From Prunella strophiata (lineage: Eukaryota; Chordata; Aves; Passeriformes; Prunellidae): DNA of 64,000 nucleotides. The notes under the pieces were generated by a model. It was not told the DNA's origin. It saw only the letters and a list, made by a program, of their open reading frames with translations, and ran no database searches. The position numbers and the translations under genes were made by a program. The DNA is taken from the NCBI GenBank assembly GCA_036583965.1, contig JAZBQD010000014.1, positions 2,735,191-2,799,190 on the forward strand, in the 5' to 3' direction. Of the stretch, positions 12,111-25,110 are shown piece after piece; position 1 is the stretch's first letter, and each line of letters starts with the position of its first letter.

Positions 12111-12900
12111 ATGAGAAAGGTGTCCTTGTTAATAACCTGGATGCTGGACAGACTGCACCCTTAGGAAATGTGCAGGTGATACAGAACCAGGGGGAGTGGC
12201 TGCTATAGGGGGTGGTGGTGCTGCCATTCAGAGGGACAGCTGGAGAAGGGGGCCAAGAGGAACTTTTTACTCAGCCCACCACGAGGGGAGAAAGTCCTCC
12301 CACACCTCAGGAGACACAGCTGCAGGCACCAGCACAGACAAGGGGCTGGCTGGCTGGGGAGCAGCTTGGCACAGAAGGAGTTGGGGTTCCTGGTGGACAC
12401 CAAGTGTGTCCTTATGGCAAAGAAAGCCAACAGCTTCGTGCTGGGCTGCACTGGGAATTGCCAGCAGGCTGAGGGAGGTGATCCTTTGGTTCAGCTCAGC
12501 ACCAGTGAGACACATCTGCAGTGCTGGGTCTGTGCTCTGCAGAAAAAGACACAGAAATGCTGGAGTGTGCCCAAAACAGGACCACAAGTGTGATTAAGGG
12601 GCTGGAGCATCTGTGCTGTGAGGAGAGGCTGAGAGAGCTGGGGCTGGTCAGCCTTGAAAAGAGAATGCTCAAGGGGATCTTGTAATGTGTGTGAATACCT
12701 GGTGTGAGAGTGGAGGAGATGGAGCCAGACTCTTTCCAGGGGTGCCACTGGATAAGAGCCAATGGGTACAAGCTAAAATACAGGAATTCCTGTTTAAAAA
12801 TAGGAAGCAAGTTGTTTAATCTAAGGGTGACCAAGCACTGGAATGGGTTATATAGAGAGGTTATGGAGCCTTCATCCCTGGAGAGACTCTTTGTTTTCCC
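12111..12900 (+). mobile_element. CR1 LINE, end of ORF2 (decayed)
   Basis: Sense-strand remnant of the C-terminal part of the CR1 reverse-transcriptase protein. In order I see a decayed start (tgcaggtgatacagaac, where intact copies encode FADDT), GAAIQRD near 12220, LVDTK then AKKAN near 12385-12430, a REV block near 12470, LEHLCCEERLRELGLVSLEK near 12600, NGYKLKYR near 12760 and VTKHWNGLYREVMEPSSLE near 12830. The frame shifts several times between these blocks, so the copy is dead. CR1 moves by target-primed reverse transcription, and copies are usually 5'-truncated. The 3' tail with the terminal repeats is missing, and the similarity stops near 12900. Confidence 0.9.
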
Positions 12901-15900
12901 CCTGCACCTCCCACCACAAACACACAGAATTCATGAGGAGGCAAAAAAAGCTGCAGATGGAAAAGTGAAGCCAGGAAAAAAAATCTCTCCAAACAGAGCT
13001 GGAGCTGTGTTAAAAACCAGCTACCAAGGTAGTGATTTAAAACATGCAATCCCTTTGCAGACTACATGGATAGTACTTTGGTAGAAATCCAGATAACCTT
13101 TCTGTTTCTAGTGACTTTGCTTCTGAAGCAGAAGAGCTCACTTCTCTAAAAATGAGGAAAATATCATTGTTAATGCTGTCTATTCTGGTATCTGAGAAAA
13201 AAAGTAGCAATTTTATGTCATGTACAGTTTTGAAAGTTCATATGCTGTTCTCACATTCATGCCCTTGGCTTCAGAGCAAACCCCACACATACAGACAGCA
13301 TTTTCAGTTTTCCAGGATAGGGGGATCTGAATCCTCAAAGTTAGGTGATGGATATGGACAGAAATGTGGAATGGCAATAAGCTTTTGTGTCATATTACCA
13401 TGGACCAATTTTTATAGGTGTCTAAAAATAATAGCTCTGTGCATATTGAGATTGTGTTTTAGGACTCCTGGAGGGCTTCATGTGCTTGCTTCTTTTAAAT
13501 TAACAGTTGGAGTTGAGTGAACAATCTGCAAATAATTATTTTAGATTAAGTTCTTCATTAAAATGCAGAATAGGAGGGGGGCTTAGCTGACAAGAGAAGC
13601 TGCAGTACTGCTTTCTATTCCTTACAACTCTGTGGGATGTGAAAGTGATGAACAGCTGAAGTCAGTGATTAGAATCTTCAAGGGCCAACGTTGCCTTTGA
13701 GACAAGCTCTGTCTCAGAATGGTGATTTTGCTGGGATTATGATGTGGCTGCATTTTCATCCCAGAAGCAGCCCGTGGACAAAATCACCCTGTAGGTTTTG
13801 ACTCCTTTCCATCCAGATAGAGGTTGTTAAAGTGCACAAAGTGGCTCCTGTGTGTAGCTGCCACCTCCTGTCTTACAGACAGACACCAGCTTTGGGTTTT
13901 GAGCTACTGCTGAAGTAGTAATTGATGATGGAGGCTGCTTGGTGGTGGTGTTGGAGCAGCACAAGGCACGGGGTGTCCTTCACCAAAGCACACTGTGCAG
14001 CTGGACAGTGTGACACTGGATCAACAGCTCACTTGTGATGAGCTCCCCAGCAGGTTTGGGCTCATTTTCTCCTGAGGATCAAGTGGAGCATGGAAGAGGA
14101 GGAAAAGTAGAAGCTGAAATGGAAGTGCTTTGAGGGGTGTGAACATATAAGGCACACTGATTCACCCTGCAGCAGTCACAGAGTAAATCCTTTCCTCTCT
14201 TGATGTGTGGGGTATCCCATTGGCTTTGGGGCTGCACAGACAGCACCTTTCTTTCAAGATTCTGATGCTCTTTCTCCATCCCCACACACACACAGTCTTA
14301 AAGTTGGGAAGAAGAGAGTGGAAAAGTTATGCAACTGGGCACTGGATTCCTGAGATGCTCAAGGTGCTATTTTTGTTGCTACAGGCATTTGAAAAAATGT
14401 ACTTCCAATATTTTGTTTTGGAATTATTGCTGGAGTTCTGAAGTCCAGGAATTTTTAGCAAGTCCTCACCATAGGAGCAGAAAGAAACAAATCCAAGATA
14501 TTTTAATATGGCACACATAGTTCTGTTGTTGCCAAAGGGAAGTGCTCTACTTAAATGTCAAGACAATGTTAGCAACAATTGACCCAAGAGAAATGAGCTG
14601 GGGGTCCCAGTCCAGTTTCTAATCGTTGAGTGTCTTTCACTCAAAATTCTACTTCAGTTTTTCAGTGCTTAGGAGGTGTTTGTGAATGTGGAATCTGCAC
14701 TCTGCTTCTTTCTTCAAGTCAGGCTTTTCAGAGTCCTTGTAGATGAACCTTTCTTGGTCAGCATGTCTTCTGTGTGCTCTCGAAGGCACCACTTGAGGTG
14801 GCAGTCACACAGAGGCACAGAACAATTTCTGGGGCAGCCTTTTCTCCTGGTGGTATTTCAAACTGCACCTCCTATTCCTCTTTAATTAGAGATTGGTGTC
14901 TCTTGATACCAACTGCCTTTACTAGGGAAATAATTAGGCAGTACAATTTTAGCTGATGTGATTCTTCCCATCATCTCATTTCATCTCCTCTGGAGGAAGG
15001 TTCTCTGTGTTTTTTCACTTGCCTGATCACCCCTCCTACTATGAAGCCAGCTACTTAGAATCTGTCCCATTCATACTCCCTTCCATGTTGCAGTAACATG
15101 TCAAAAGACTTTTTTGGCGATTGCCATGAAATTGGAATTTAACTTAGCCCTGCCTGTAAGTTTCTCCTACTGCCATCAGATTTTCTGTGCATGTTGATCA
15201 TGGGTCTGGTTTAGATGCAATTTTTACAGCTCAGTCATATGATTTTTATTTTTCCAGATTATTCTTTGGAGTCCCCAGCTTGACTGCTTACCTCATTTGA
15301 GTTGTAATGCCTGCCTAGTCCTTTATGGATATTGCTGGGTTCTCTATCCAGACTGGCATTCCAGACAGGTTTTCACCTGGCCAGAATGCATATCAACATC
15401 TAATAACTTTTCTTCTTCTCCACATTTGATGATATTTCTTTTGTATTAGGGCGTGTGTCACCTTGTTTTTCCTTAAGAAAAGTCAAAATGCCTCTTTATT
15501 TTTCAGTAATCAGAAGCCTGGTTAGTGTAGAGCCCTCAGACCTGTGCTTCCTCTGAATTCCCTTCTAGATTCCTTCCAGGCCTCCTTTGGATCATCTGGC
15601 TCTGTGCAGGCCCTCAAATCCAAGCAAAGTTGCCTTAGCCTTGCCAGCCTTTTTTGTCTTCCACAACATTTCTGATATGGAACTTTTCCCATCTACAAAA
15701 TGTGGTCCAGGTTCTCAGTATTAAACCTTAATCCCTGCAACATCCATTGCTTTGATATTTTAAGGAAATGCCTTTTTCAGTTCAGGAAAAAACTTCATGT
15801 TTTTTCATTATTCTTGTCCATCCATTAGTGCTTTCAACAATTTGATATGTTCTCATCAGAGCCTATGTATACCTTTCTTTTTTTATCCTGTAGCTAAACT

Positions 15901-16734
15901 CAACCCTTTCAGTGTGCCATTTGACAGGATAATAACCCAGCAATTCTCTCTAAACCATGAAAATAAAACAAAAGATGAGTCTCTGAAATTTAATTTATAA
16001 TTCATTTTGTTGCTGATGAGCTTCAGTAATTGTGGTGGGTTTTTTTTTCTATTTGAACTTTTTTTCAGTTTTGTTGTTGTTGTTACAATTTATAAGTCAA
16101 ATCCTACAGCCTTATTATACTGCAAAGCTTGTTGTCTTACTTTAAAATATTGTTAATTTGCAAATCAAAAGTGGGCCCTCTTAGTACTATAACTTCTTTA
16201 TTATTGTTTTTTACTCAGGTTACAGAAAATGCAGTATTTGAGTTTATGAGCAAGGACACTTCCAAGGCTACCTTCTGCTAGCAAAAGAGCACTATGTAAT
16301 CCTTTCATAAATTTAATCCAAGCTTTATCTTGCTGCTACTTCACTTCCCCCCCAGCTCTCCTCCAGTGGTAAGGAACAATCTGGTAACTTCCTGCTTATA
16401 CTTATTTCCACCCCATTTTTAACAGTCCAGTATTATCCTGTAGCATAAACAAGCCTGCTCTTTAGGGTATTTTAAAGAGCAGTCTTATCCCCCACACCCC
16501 AGACATCAGTCTGCTAAATAAGATGAGGGTTGTTTTTTCTACTCTGTCCATAGGTTATTTCCTTCCTTCATCTAAAGGCTCCTTCCTGCATTTATTGCAG
16601 TTTTGTAGAATTCAACTTTCTGCCCAAATTGAATATAAATTAGAGTCTGTCTAGGTATCTGATTAAAGGAAAGGCATTAAATCAAGTTTAAAGCTCATTT
16701 TTTAATCCTCTTGTGAAGCAGAAGCCATCTAGAT
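12901..16734. other. Intron sequence, nothing recognised
   Basis: Non-coding. It contains a short CA run near 14284-14292 and pyrimidine-rich stretches at 15400-15900. The stretch at about 15500-15680 is less AT-rich and might be an old repeat, but I cannot assign it. Confidence 0.5.
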
Positions 16735-16850
16735 TTATAGAACACACAAATCTATTAGGTTGGACAAGACCTCAAAATTCATCAAACCCAGCTGTTAACC
16801 TGGCACTGCATGTTCCAAACATCCCCATTCCCACATGCAGGGCTACCCAA
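16735..16850 (-). mobile_element. CR1-like LINE 3' fragment, old
   Basis: The stretch ttaggttggacaagacctc, aaaattcatcaaacccagc and tgttaacctggcactgc resembles the antisense 3' tail of an older CR1 subfamily (ggttggaaaagacctctaag, atcatcaagtccaacc). The limits are uncertain and only about 110 bases are convincing. Confidence 0.6.
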
Positions 16851-17525
16851 CCCCCTTTCCTTCTCTGTCTGGCCCTTGCAGTGAGTTTTCCTGCTGCACC
16901 ACAGCCTCCAGCTCCTCCTGTTCACTGCCCATGCCTTGTGCAGTGGTCTAGGTGCACTTGAGCTGTTGTTCCCCCCATCTTTGGCAGGGAAGAAGTCTCA
17001 GTTCCTGTGGGACTGTTCTCAGGCACTCCTGTGATTTCCCACACTTCAGTAACCCGTGTGTGTCTGCTGCTGCATGGATCTCCACCCCCTGCCTCTGTGA
17101 TCTGCAGGTGGAAGGACCTCACTAGCACACCATCCCTCAAAACTGGTGTGCTGTCTTCTGTCTGATCTCTAGGGAGCCTTTATCTCCTTCCCCCTTCAAA
17201 TCTAGTTTGAAGCTCCTTCAGTGATCTCTGCTAACTCTTTGCAAAGATCCTTTTCCCCCCCTGAGACTTTCCCTGTCTCTCACCAGCAGATCTGCTGCTG
17301 TGTAAATGAACCCATGGTCAAAACCCCCAAATCCTGCCAGGTGCCACCAGGCTGAGGGCCAGGTATTGACCTGCTGGCTCTTCCTGTTCCTTCCCTCTTC
17401 ATTCCCTGCAACTGGCATGATACAGAAGATCACTGCTTGTGCTCCTCAGCCCTTAACCAGTTGTCCCAAGCCCCTGAACTCTCTATTGGTTACCCTCAGC
17501 CTTCTTGTTCCAGCTTCATCCCTGC
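16851..17525. other. Intron sequence, pyrimidine-rich
   Basis: Non-coding and C/T-rich on the + strand. Part of it may be further, very diverged CR1 sequence, but I cannot show this. Confidence 0.45.
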
Positions 17526-17950
17526 CTGCTGGGCAACGGGGCTGGGAGCACAAACCCTGTGAGGAACCACTGAGGGAGCTGGGGGTGCTCAGCCTGGAAA
17601 AAAGGAGACTCAGGGGTGAGTTTATCACTCTCTGCAGCTCCTGAAAGGTGCCTGTGCTCAGCTGGGGTTGGTCTCTTTCTCCAGGCAGCCCTGACAGAAC
17701 CAGAGCACACAGCCTCAAGCTGCACCCAGGGAAATACAGGTTGGATATTAGGAAAAAGTTTTTTACAGAAAGGTGATAAAGTTCTAGAATGGTCTGCCCA
17801 GGGAGGTGGTGGAGTCACCATCCCTGGGTGTGTTTAACAAAGCCTGGATGTGGCACTGGGTGCCAGGGTTGAGTTGGGGTGTTGAGGCTGGGTTGGACTC
17901 AGTGATCTTGGAGGTCTGTTCCAACCTGGTCCTTCTGTGATTCTGTGTGT
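17526..17950 (+). mobile_element. CR1 LINE, 3' end with terminal repeat
   Basis: Sense CR1 fragment. It shows the end of ORF2 (tgagggagctgggggtgctc, agcctggaaaaaaggagac), the ggttggatattaggaaaaag block, the tggtctgcccagggaggtgg block, and the tail gggttggactcagtgatctt then ttccaacctggtccttctg, ending in tgtgattctgtgtg. The end is the expected CR1 3' terminal repeat. It is 5'-truncated and not functional. Confidence 0.93.
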
Positions 17951-20900
17951 GCTTGGGAGAGTACTGACAAGGATCAAGGGCAGTACCAGGGCAGGAAGCT
18001 TTCACTCCCTACCTTTACCCTGGACACCAGGGAGGCAGCAGACTTCTCTAAGTGTGTCTGCTCTGCATATTGGGCCTTCTGTTCCTTTTCCTATGACAGT
18101 AACACATCTTCTCTTCTTTATGGAAGCAGTATTGATGAAGGGCCACCTTAGCCTTGGTGACACCTCCAAACTGGATGAGCCATCACTCCTGCTGCACCTG
18201 CATCAATGCCTGTTATGTGGTCATTCACTGATTGGTGAACATGATCCTGACCATCTGAAATGCAGAATCTTTGAATTTGGGCTGGATCTTGTTGCTAGTC
18301 TCCAGGAGTGTAACCTTTAGCTTCTGTACTGAATTTTGTTCATTTCCTAAGCCCAACCTGGTCTTGGAGAAACTCAAAAACTGATCCCTGCACGCTGACA
18401 TATCCTCCTGGTGGATTCCCCAGAATTTTTGTCACGAATTTCCTCAGTAGCAGCAGCAGCCAGACTAACATCTGATGCAGGTAACAGAACACCACAAGTG
18501 TGGAAAAGCAGCCTGTGGAATGGCAGGGGGGAAGAGGATGAGAGGATTCTGACACTGAGTCTGTCTCTGCTGTCTGGAGAGCTGTAGTGCTAGAAGTGCA
18601 TGTCATTCAGCTGCACAGAGGTGACATTCTTGAGGCTCCAATGACAGAAATGTGCAGTCTGGCCTGGCAGGTGAACCTGCTGTGTGTGGTGTGTTTGATG
18701 AATGAACAAACAGCAAGGCAGACTTGAGCAAAATATATTTAGTGAGAAATGTGCATCGTGTATGGATGGTGAATAACTATAGCATTCTTGGAAAATTTCA
18801 GAGCAAGAATTCTTAAATTAGGCTTACAGTACTCTCTATATATGTTCTATATAGGATATATATAATGATGATAAATAAATATATAGATTCTAGCTAGCAA
18901 ATAAAAATTGAGTATAAAAATGGCAAAACTGAAAAAGACCGAGGCATTGTGCTTACTATATTTGTGCTTTATGATTTAATTTAGGAGAAAAAGGGAGGAG
19001 GAAGAATTCCAGTTTTAGAGAGCAAGAGCTGAGTTTCCATGACCCTTTTCCCTCCTGAAGTTGTATTTAATTTAGCTATTTGGAAAAGTAGTTGAAGAAA
19101 AAGACAGGAGGAATATTCCATCTTGCACAAACATGGACAGAAAACAGAAGCCTCCTCCAGGCAAATAGTCTCAGGAGATGGAGTAAATTGCCAGTCATCC
19201 ATCTCTCTTTCCTGGATTACCTGAGGTATTGGAACAGTTAGAGAGGAATTTACTGCTTAAGTGCACTCAATAATTTGCTTTTATTGTTTTATTTTTCTTA
19301 TTACAACTTTGAGGTCATGGTTGTAGTCAGGAGCTTACCCCAACACTTTGCTGAGATGTGCTTTCTTTTCAAAACCTAGTGTTTAAAGGGAGGGCAAGGA
19401 GCACTTTTAAGTTTCAGCTGAATGGCAGAAATGATGACTGAAGTCCCAACAATTTTAATGCCTTTTAACGTAAACCAAATTATGAACTTGGATTAGGAAG
19501 TGTTTCCCACCAAACAGTGTTTGCTGATTTGGGGGCTGGTGATGCTGGACACAAAGTCCTGCTTTTGGCAGAGATTCTCCAAGGCATTTCTGGCAGAGGC
19601 TCAGCAGGAGACTGGCAGCACTTGAGGCTTCTGATGTGGAAGGACTTTTAACATTGTGGCAGCCCATAATATACTTTAATATACTTTGCAAAGGTTATCA
19701 CATACTGTGGGACAAATCTAGCAGTTGGGATGCAGCTCTTCTTTCAAGATGGAGTTTGTTCAGATTTGCATTTTTTTTTCTGAGTAATGTTTAAATAATA
19801 TATTTTTCATAGGTATATGGACAGACTGTATGGGGAGGTAGGAGGGAGGTGGGTGTCTGCTGCATTTAAAAAGCTGTCTTATGTAATGCAAAAGAAAATT
19901 AAAACATGAGGAAATGTATCAAGTCTTTGTTACAAAACTTTTATCTGCTGTTATTTGGATCTGATGTATTGGGAAAATGTGCTCTGGAGAACAATTTAGA
20001 GGTTTGGTGCTTGTGCTGGGCTGTTTTGTTCCAGGACTGGTCTTGGAGAAAGCAGAAGCAGCATCATTGCACAGCCTGTATTTTCAGCTTTGGAAATCAC
20101 TTCCTGACCATGAAACATGTCTGTACTGTTGGATTTTGAAACCAGTTCTTATTTTCTTGCTCTCTCCCTGATAATCAGGGAGATTTCTCTCTGATAGTCT
20201 TGTGGAGAAGTGCATGCCGGTCTGCAGCTCTTCAGCCATCTGCAGGGCTTCTGTCCAAGTTTGAGGAGTTTTCAGAGGAGTAATGATTTCTTGGATTTTT
20301 CTTTATTTTAAGTGATTCATTTTCTGTTGATTGAATAATTTTATTGTCCTTTAAAAGGAAAGGCAGAAAGTATAAATCCTAGGAAAAAGCAGTGTTCTCT
20401 TTTGGAGCACCAAGTACTGATGAAGGAGATCAGCTAGGCAGTGCTCCTCATGTAAACGCCATCATTTAGGTTTCCATGGCTTGCAATTACAGCTTAAATG
20501 GGTTGCTCTACAGGCAAAAATCTAATTAAACCTAATTAGTCAGTAATTTATGTTTCACATCCTATGTACACCCTAATCCCTGTCACTACTGGAGATCCAC
20601 TAGGAGCTGGACAGCAGAGGAGGGAACCACTGGCCTCATCTTGAAGCCATTCCCTCTCTGCTTCTGAGGTCACACCAAGCATCCCCCTCATGAAAACTGA
20701 TGGGCATCTAAAGAAGTTGGGCCCCAGTCAAAACATTTTTGGCTTTTATTTTGCTGTCAGCCTTGGCTGAGAGGGGCCAAGAAGTTTCAGGAGAAGGTAT
20801 CTGGGGGCTGGCAGGAAGAGGGGTAGCACATGATGAACTTTATTTAGCTGAAATGCTGCCGATGCATAAACAGGGAAGGTAATATTCCAGATATATTTTG

Positions 20901-23900
20901 TATTTATTACTCTGTTATAAGTAACTGGTATTTCCAGCCAAGAATACCTAGTTGACACTTTAGCCCATTTGGATATATTTTTTAGCTGCTGTGTATTGTA
21001 GTTTGACATATGTGGGAGCATACAGTACTTCCAAGGGTGCTCATTAATTGTGGATTAGCACATATTTGTAATTATTGTCTTAATTACTTCCTTGATTGGA
21101 TGTAAAATGAATAACATACATGGTAGCATTCATGTAAAATGCATGAGTTAAAGAACAGGATTGTAGGATCTTTGGGAAGAAGTTTGGCACTTCCCAGCAG
21201 GAGGACAACTAAAAGAATAAATTTCTTTCCTCTGATACAGACACATCATTACTTGCTGCTACAGTAGGTACAAATTTCCTTTGACATTGCCACTGAAATT
21301 AGATCACCTACCCTCCCTCTGTTTTCTGATAAAATTTGTAAAATTACATTACATTAAAAAGAACAAAAAGAACATGTGACCACAGCAAAGAGGCAAAACA
21401 GATTTCAAAGCAGATAACATCTTTTGTGCTGCTTAAATGCTGCTGGACTCCATAGGAGCCCAGTGTTGGATACAGTCTAAGTCTTCTTATCTAAATTTTA
21501 TTAGAAATAGGAGCAAAATAGTTTTTTTATTGCTTTTGAAGAGAAGTTGTGGTCTGATAGAGGTTCTGAATCCTTAGACATACACTGTTGTTGTGAGGTG
21601 TGCTGGTTTTTGGGGGAGGTAGCAGGGGGCATTGGAAAGGTTTCCTGAATAGAATAGATGCAGTATATAAAAGAATCTATTCCTCTGCCTCAGTTTTAAC
21701 CTCTTCCACCTCTGATTTGCTTAGCCTACAAATGACTGGGAGTAGTCACTACTTGAGGTGGATGAGGGTTGATGGGGTTTTAGGGTTATTTTTTTATTAA
21801 AGAACTCCAAACAGTGTAAAGCTTTACAGTGAATGCAACTAAAGAATATAGACAGAGTGTGCAAAACAAATGGTTTTGAATTGAGCTGGCACACTCTTAA
21901 TTTTAAGATGAAAGGGTTCTTGTAGTGTGGCACTGTTGTTTCCTTCCTGACTTACCAAACTCAACCTGTTTTGGGAAGTATTGATTTTGACAGTGCCCTT
22001 GGTCAGACACAAGTGAATTGGCTTTGGTATTGGGAGCAGCCTATACTGAATCAGTTCCTCTATAATATCCAATTGTTATATCCTATAACATCCAATATCT
22101 GATTTCTCAGCTCACCTGGCTTGTCTGTTTCTAGCAATGTAGAGATCTTCTGGTTAGCTTTGATGTCTCTGTACTTCACTACATCACTCCATAAGCATCA
22201 CTGTTAAGGCATTCAGCATCTGTTTTATGTCCAGTGTCAGTGGACTTGATGATCTCTATCTTCTCAGCTATTTACTTGCCTTTTGTGTTTTCATTTTTTC
22301 TTTTCACATATGAGCCACTTGGAAAAGGATTAGCAAAACACACATGAGGAATACACAGATAGTGGATAGTAGTTCATAGAAGATAGGCCAGATTTTGTCT
22401 CAGAAGCAAACAAAACATCCATCCCAACACTGCTATGAGGAAACTGCATGTCCCTAAACACCCTGTGCAGAAAAGAGGCAATCTGCAAAGGGGGCAGATT
22501 GCTTCCCTGCTGTCCTGTGGTGTCAGCTGCTGCCTGAGCACCACCCAAACATCCAGCTCAGCTCACAGGAGTGAAGCTTCCTTCCAAAGTGCTCCTGGCC
22601 CAGCTCTGCCTTCTCCTTCTGCTCTCTCTTGCATGGATACAAAAAGCCTTCTGAAGGAGTGAACCAGATTTAATCCTACCCATAAACTGCTGGGTAGTTC
22701 CCAGCACTGCCTCCGTAGCCAGCTGCAGGGTGTTCACCAGGGATGAAGCTGTGGGAGCAGAAAGAAAGCTGCCTTTGATTTACCAGTCTCAGATGATGTA
22801 GCAAGGATGTCAGGAAAATCATTCAAAGATCTGCTAACTGACCAGAGCTGCTGAGTTTTTAGCAAAGCAGGAATGGTATGATGTTGTTCTGGCACTGCTC
22901 CTTTTCCCGTGGTAGATGTGCTGTAACCCTTTTTGGAAAGTGTCTGTGTTTTGCATGTCAACTGTGCTAATCAAGTTTTAGGTGAATGGAGACACAAAAG
23001 ACTTAGTCCTTGCTTCAGTTACCTATCTCAAAAAGCTCAGTTCCAGCTGCAGGCACAAACACTTTGCTTGTACATAAATCCCCTTTCTGTAACAGAATTT
23101 GTGAAGCACAAAATCATTTTCCCTTGGATATTTGTTTGGATTCTTTTTTTCCCCTGTATTATTTCAGAGGGGGAGAAGTGCCAAAGAGTTTGTGCTGCCT
23201 GGATGTGTATGAGTCAGTGACTGAATGCATGTTTTATTCATCCCTTCATTTTCAGGCTGGGGATACTGTGGCACCCAGCAGGCATGACTCAGGTGAACCT
23301 GTGCCACTGTCCAAGTACCAAACCTTTTGTCCCATCTGCACTGCTTTTTGAAGCTGGTTTTTAGAACATTTAAGCTATTTGCTGACCTTTCTGCCTCCAA
23401 GAATCAAAAAACTAAAAAAAAACTAAAACAACCAAATCCTCCTCCTAGCCCCCCTACTGAATTAGAAAGGAACCAAGACTAAGAAGGAGGTAATGCTGAG
23501 AGGGGACACACTGTTTTGCAGAGGAAACTGTGTAGAAATGGAAGAGCAAAATTTGAAAGAAAAAGCTGGTGTCTCCCTGTCTCTTCTTTCTGCCAGTTCA
23601 GGATTCATCTGTGTGGGTTCTCCTGTGTCACTCTGCAGTCAGACAGCAGTGGAAGTGAGTGCTGCTGCTGTCAGATGTCTTCCACCCCCTTCTCATTCTC
23701 TTACATTGAATTTAAATATTTTGAAAGTTCATACACCTAAATTCACACACAGATTTTTTTAACAAGAAACCCAGGTTTGTGGGTTTCAGTGTAAACCATT
23801 AGAATGCCAAGTAACTGAGGTTAAATTTTGAATGGTTGTTTATGCCAGCAATTTATAAGAGTGGAGGAAATAAACCTTTCTGAGCAGCTTTCCTAACAGA

Positions 23901-24590
23901 AAGTGTGACTTCAGCCAACAGAAATGTGCAAATACATAGCTTAGGGCCAAAGCTGCCTTACATGAATTGGATTTATTATACACCAAACAGAAAGAAATTC
24001 AAACACTCTACTTCAGGCTGCATTCTGCATTGAGATTTGAGTAGGGGGGTGTTGTGTGCAATCTGTGTGAGATAAACTGCTTGGGAAGTTAAACTTTGGA
24101 AGAACCTCCCCACCTGTGGCCTTTTTTTGCTGTCAGGCTCAAGTGATTGCCTGCCTTTAGAGTGTGGGTGAACTTTGTGAACCCTGACATTGCAACTCTG
24201 CTCAGTGTCACAGCTACAGTATGTCAAGCTCAAAACAAAATAAACCTCCCACCGGAAACAACTTCACTTTGAAGTTCACAAGCTTGCTCTAGTCTTGGTT
24301 TTAAAAGAGCAGTGTCATATATCAAATACACTGAAAAGTTATTTCAAGCTACTTTCCTATGATAAAGCACCATGGTTTGGCCACTGCTGTAAGTGCAGAT
24401 GTATTCATTGCATTCCAGGCTTTGCCAGCACTTTATTTTATTTATGGCTTGCTCCGTTCTGCTTTATTTTTAATAAGTGTTGGTAAAATCTGTCACATTG
24501 CTCCATGCTAAAGATTTCAACACAGTGGTAAATTAAATTTAAAACTTTTCACAATGATATATGTGCTAGATTGGATGGCACAGTGTGAGG
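17951..24590. other. Intron sequence, nothing recognised as gene or repeat
   Basis: About 6.6 kb of non-coding sequence. There is an AT-rich tract at 18835-18895 (tatata mixed with gatata) and a short CAG patch at 18450-18465. A stretch at 20440-20600 is rich in TAATTA-type words and is discussed as a possible conserved element. The open frames are short and overlap on both strands. Confidence 0.5.
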
Positions 24591-25110
24591 AATTTTAGAA
24601 AGAATTTGAGATGGGACTTCTGAATTGGTTTTGATGATAGGGTTTATTTTTCTTATCTTTTACATAAGCAAGAAGGCTGAGTTCAGCTCACATCGTTACA
24701 GTATAGTTCAGAAGGTTCTAAAATCCTTAGTTATAAGACTTTTAAAGATTTATTAATTAATAAAAGATTGCCAACAAGGATATTTATATTTTTTACTTAA
24801 TCTTTAAATATTTTGTCTTTTAGACTTATACTGCAGTGTAAGATTTCTTAATTAATCATGTTATGACACACAAACCTACAGTACTGCATTCTGAACTTCT
24901 TGTTTACCTCTAAAACTACTTTTATTTTATATCTTAAACTCTAAAACTCTAAACTTTCTTAATGTATCTCTGCTTTAAACTGTAAATCCACGTGCTTGCT
25001 TCTAGCACTTAAGTTTAGAAGCCTTTTCCAAAGTCTCAAATCAAATCCTGTGTTTAATTCTAAGCTTTAGCTTACAAGCCCAAAATTCTGAGAATTCCTT
25101 ACATTTCAGA
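24591..25110. repeat. AT-rich block, possible unclassified repeat
   Basis: Composition changes abruptly to AT-rich with repeated words (ctaaaac, cttaa, tttaaag), an AATAAA at about 24759-24764 and many short T runs. The block is simple enough to resemble the AT-rich part of an avian LTR, but I find no paired LTR, no target-site duplication and no coding part. It may equally be ordinary intron. The limits are approximate. Confidence 0.3.

Noticed and set aside
17306..17837. Several open frames of 70-112 codons on both strands
   Set aside because: They overlap the CR1 fragment and its pyrimidine-rich flank, and none is in the CR1 ORF2 frame over its full length.
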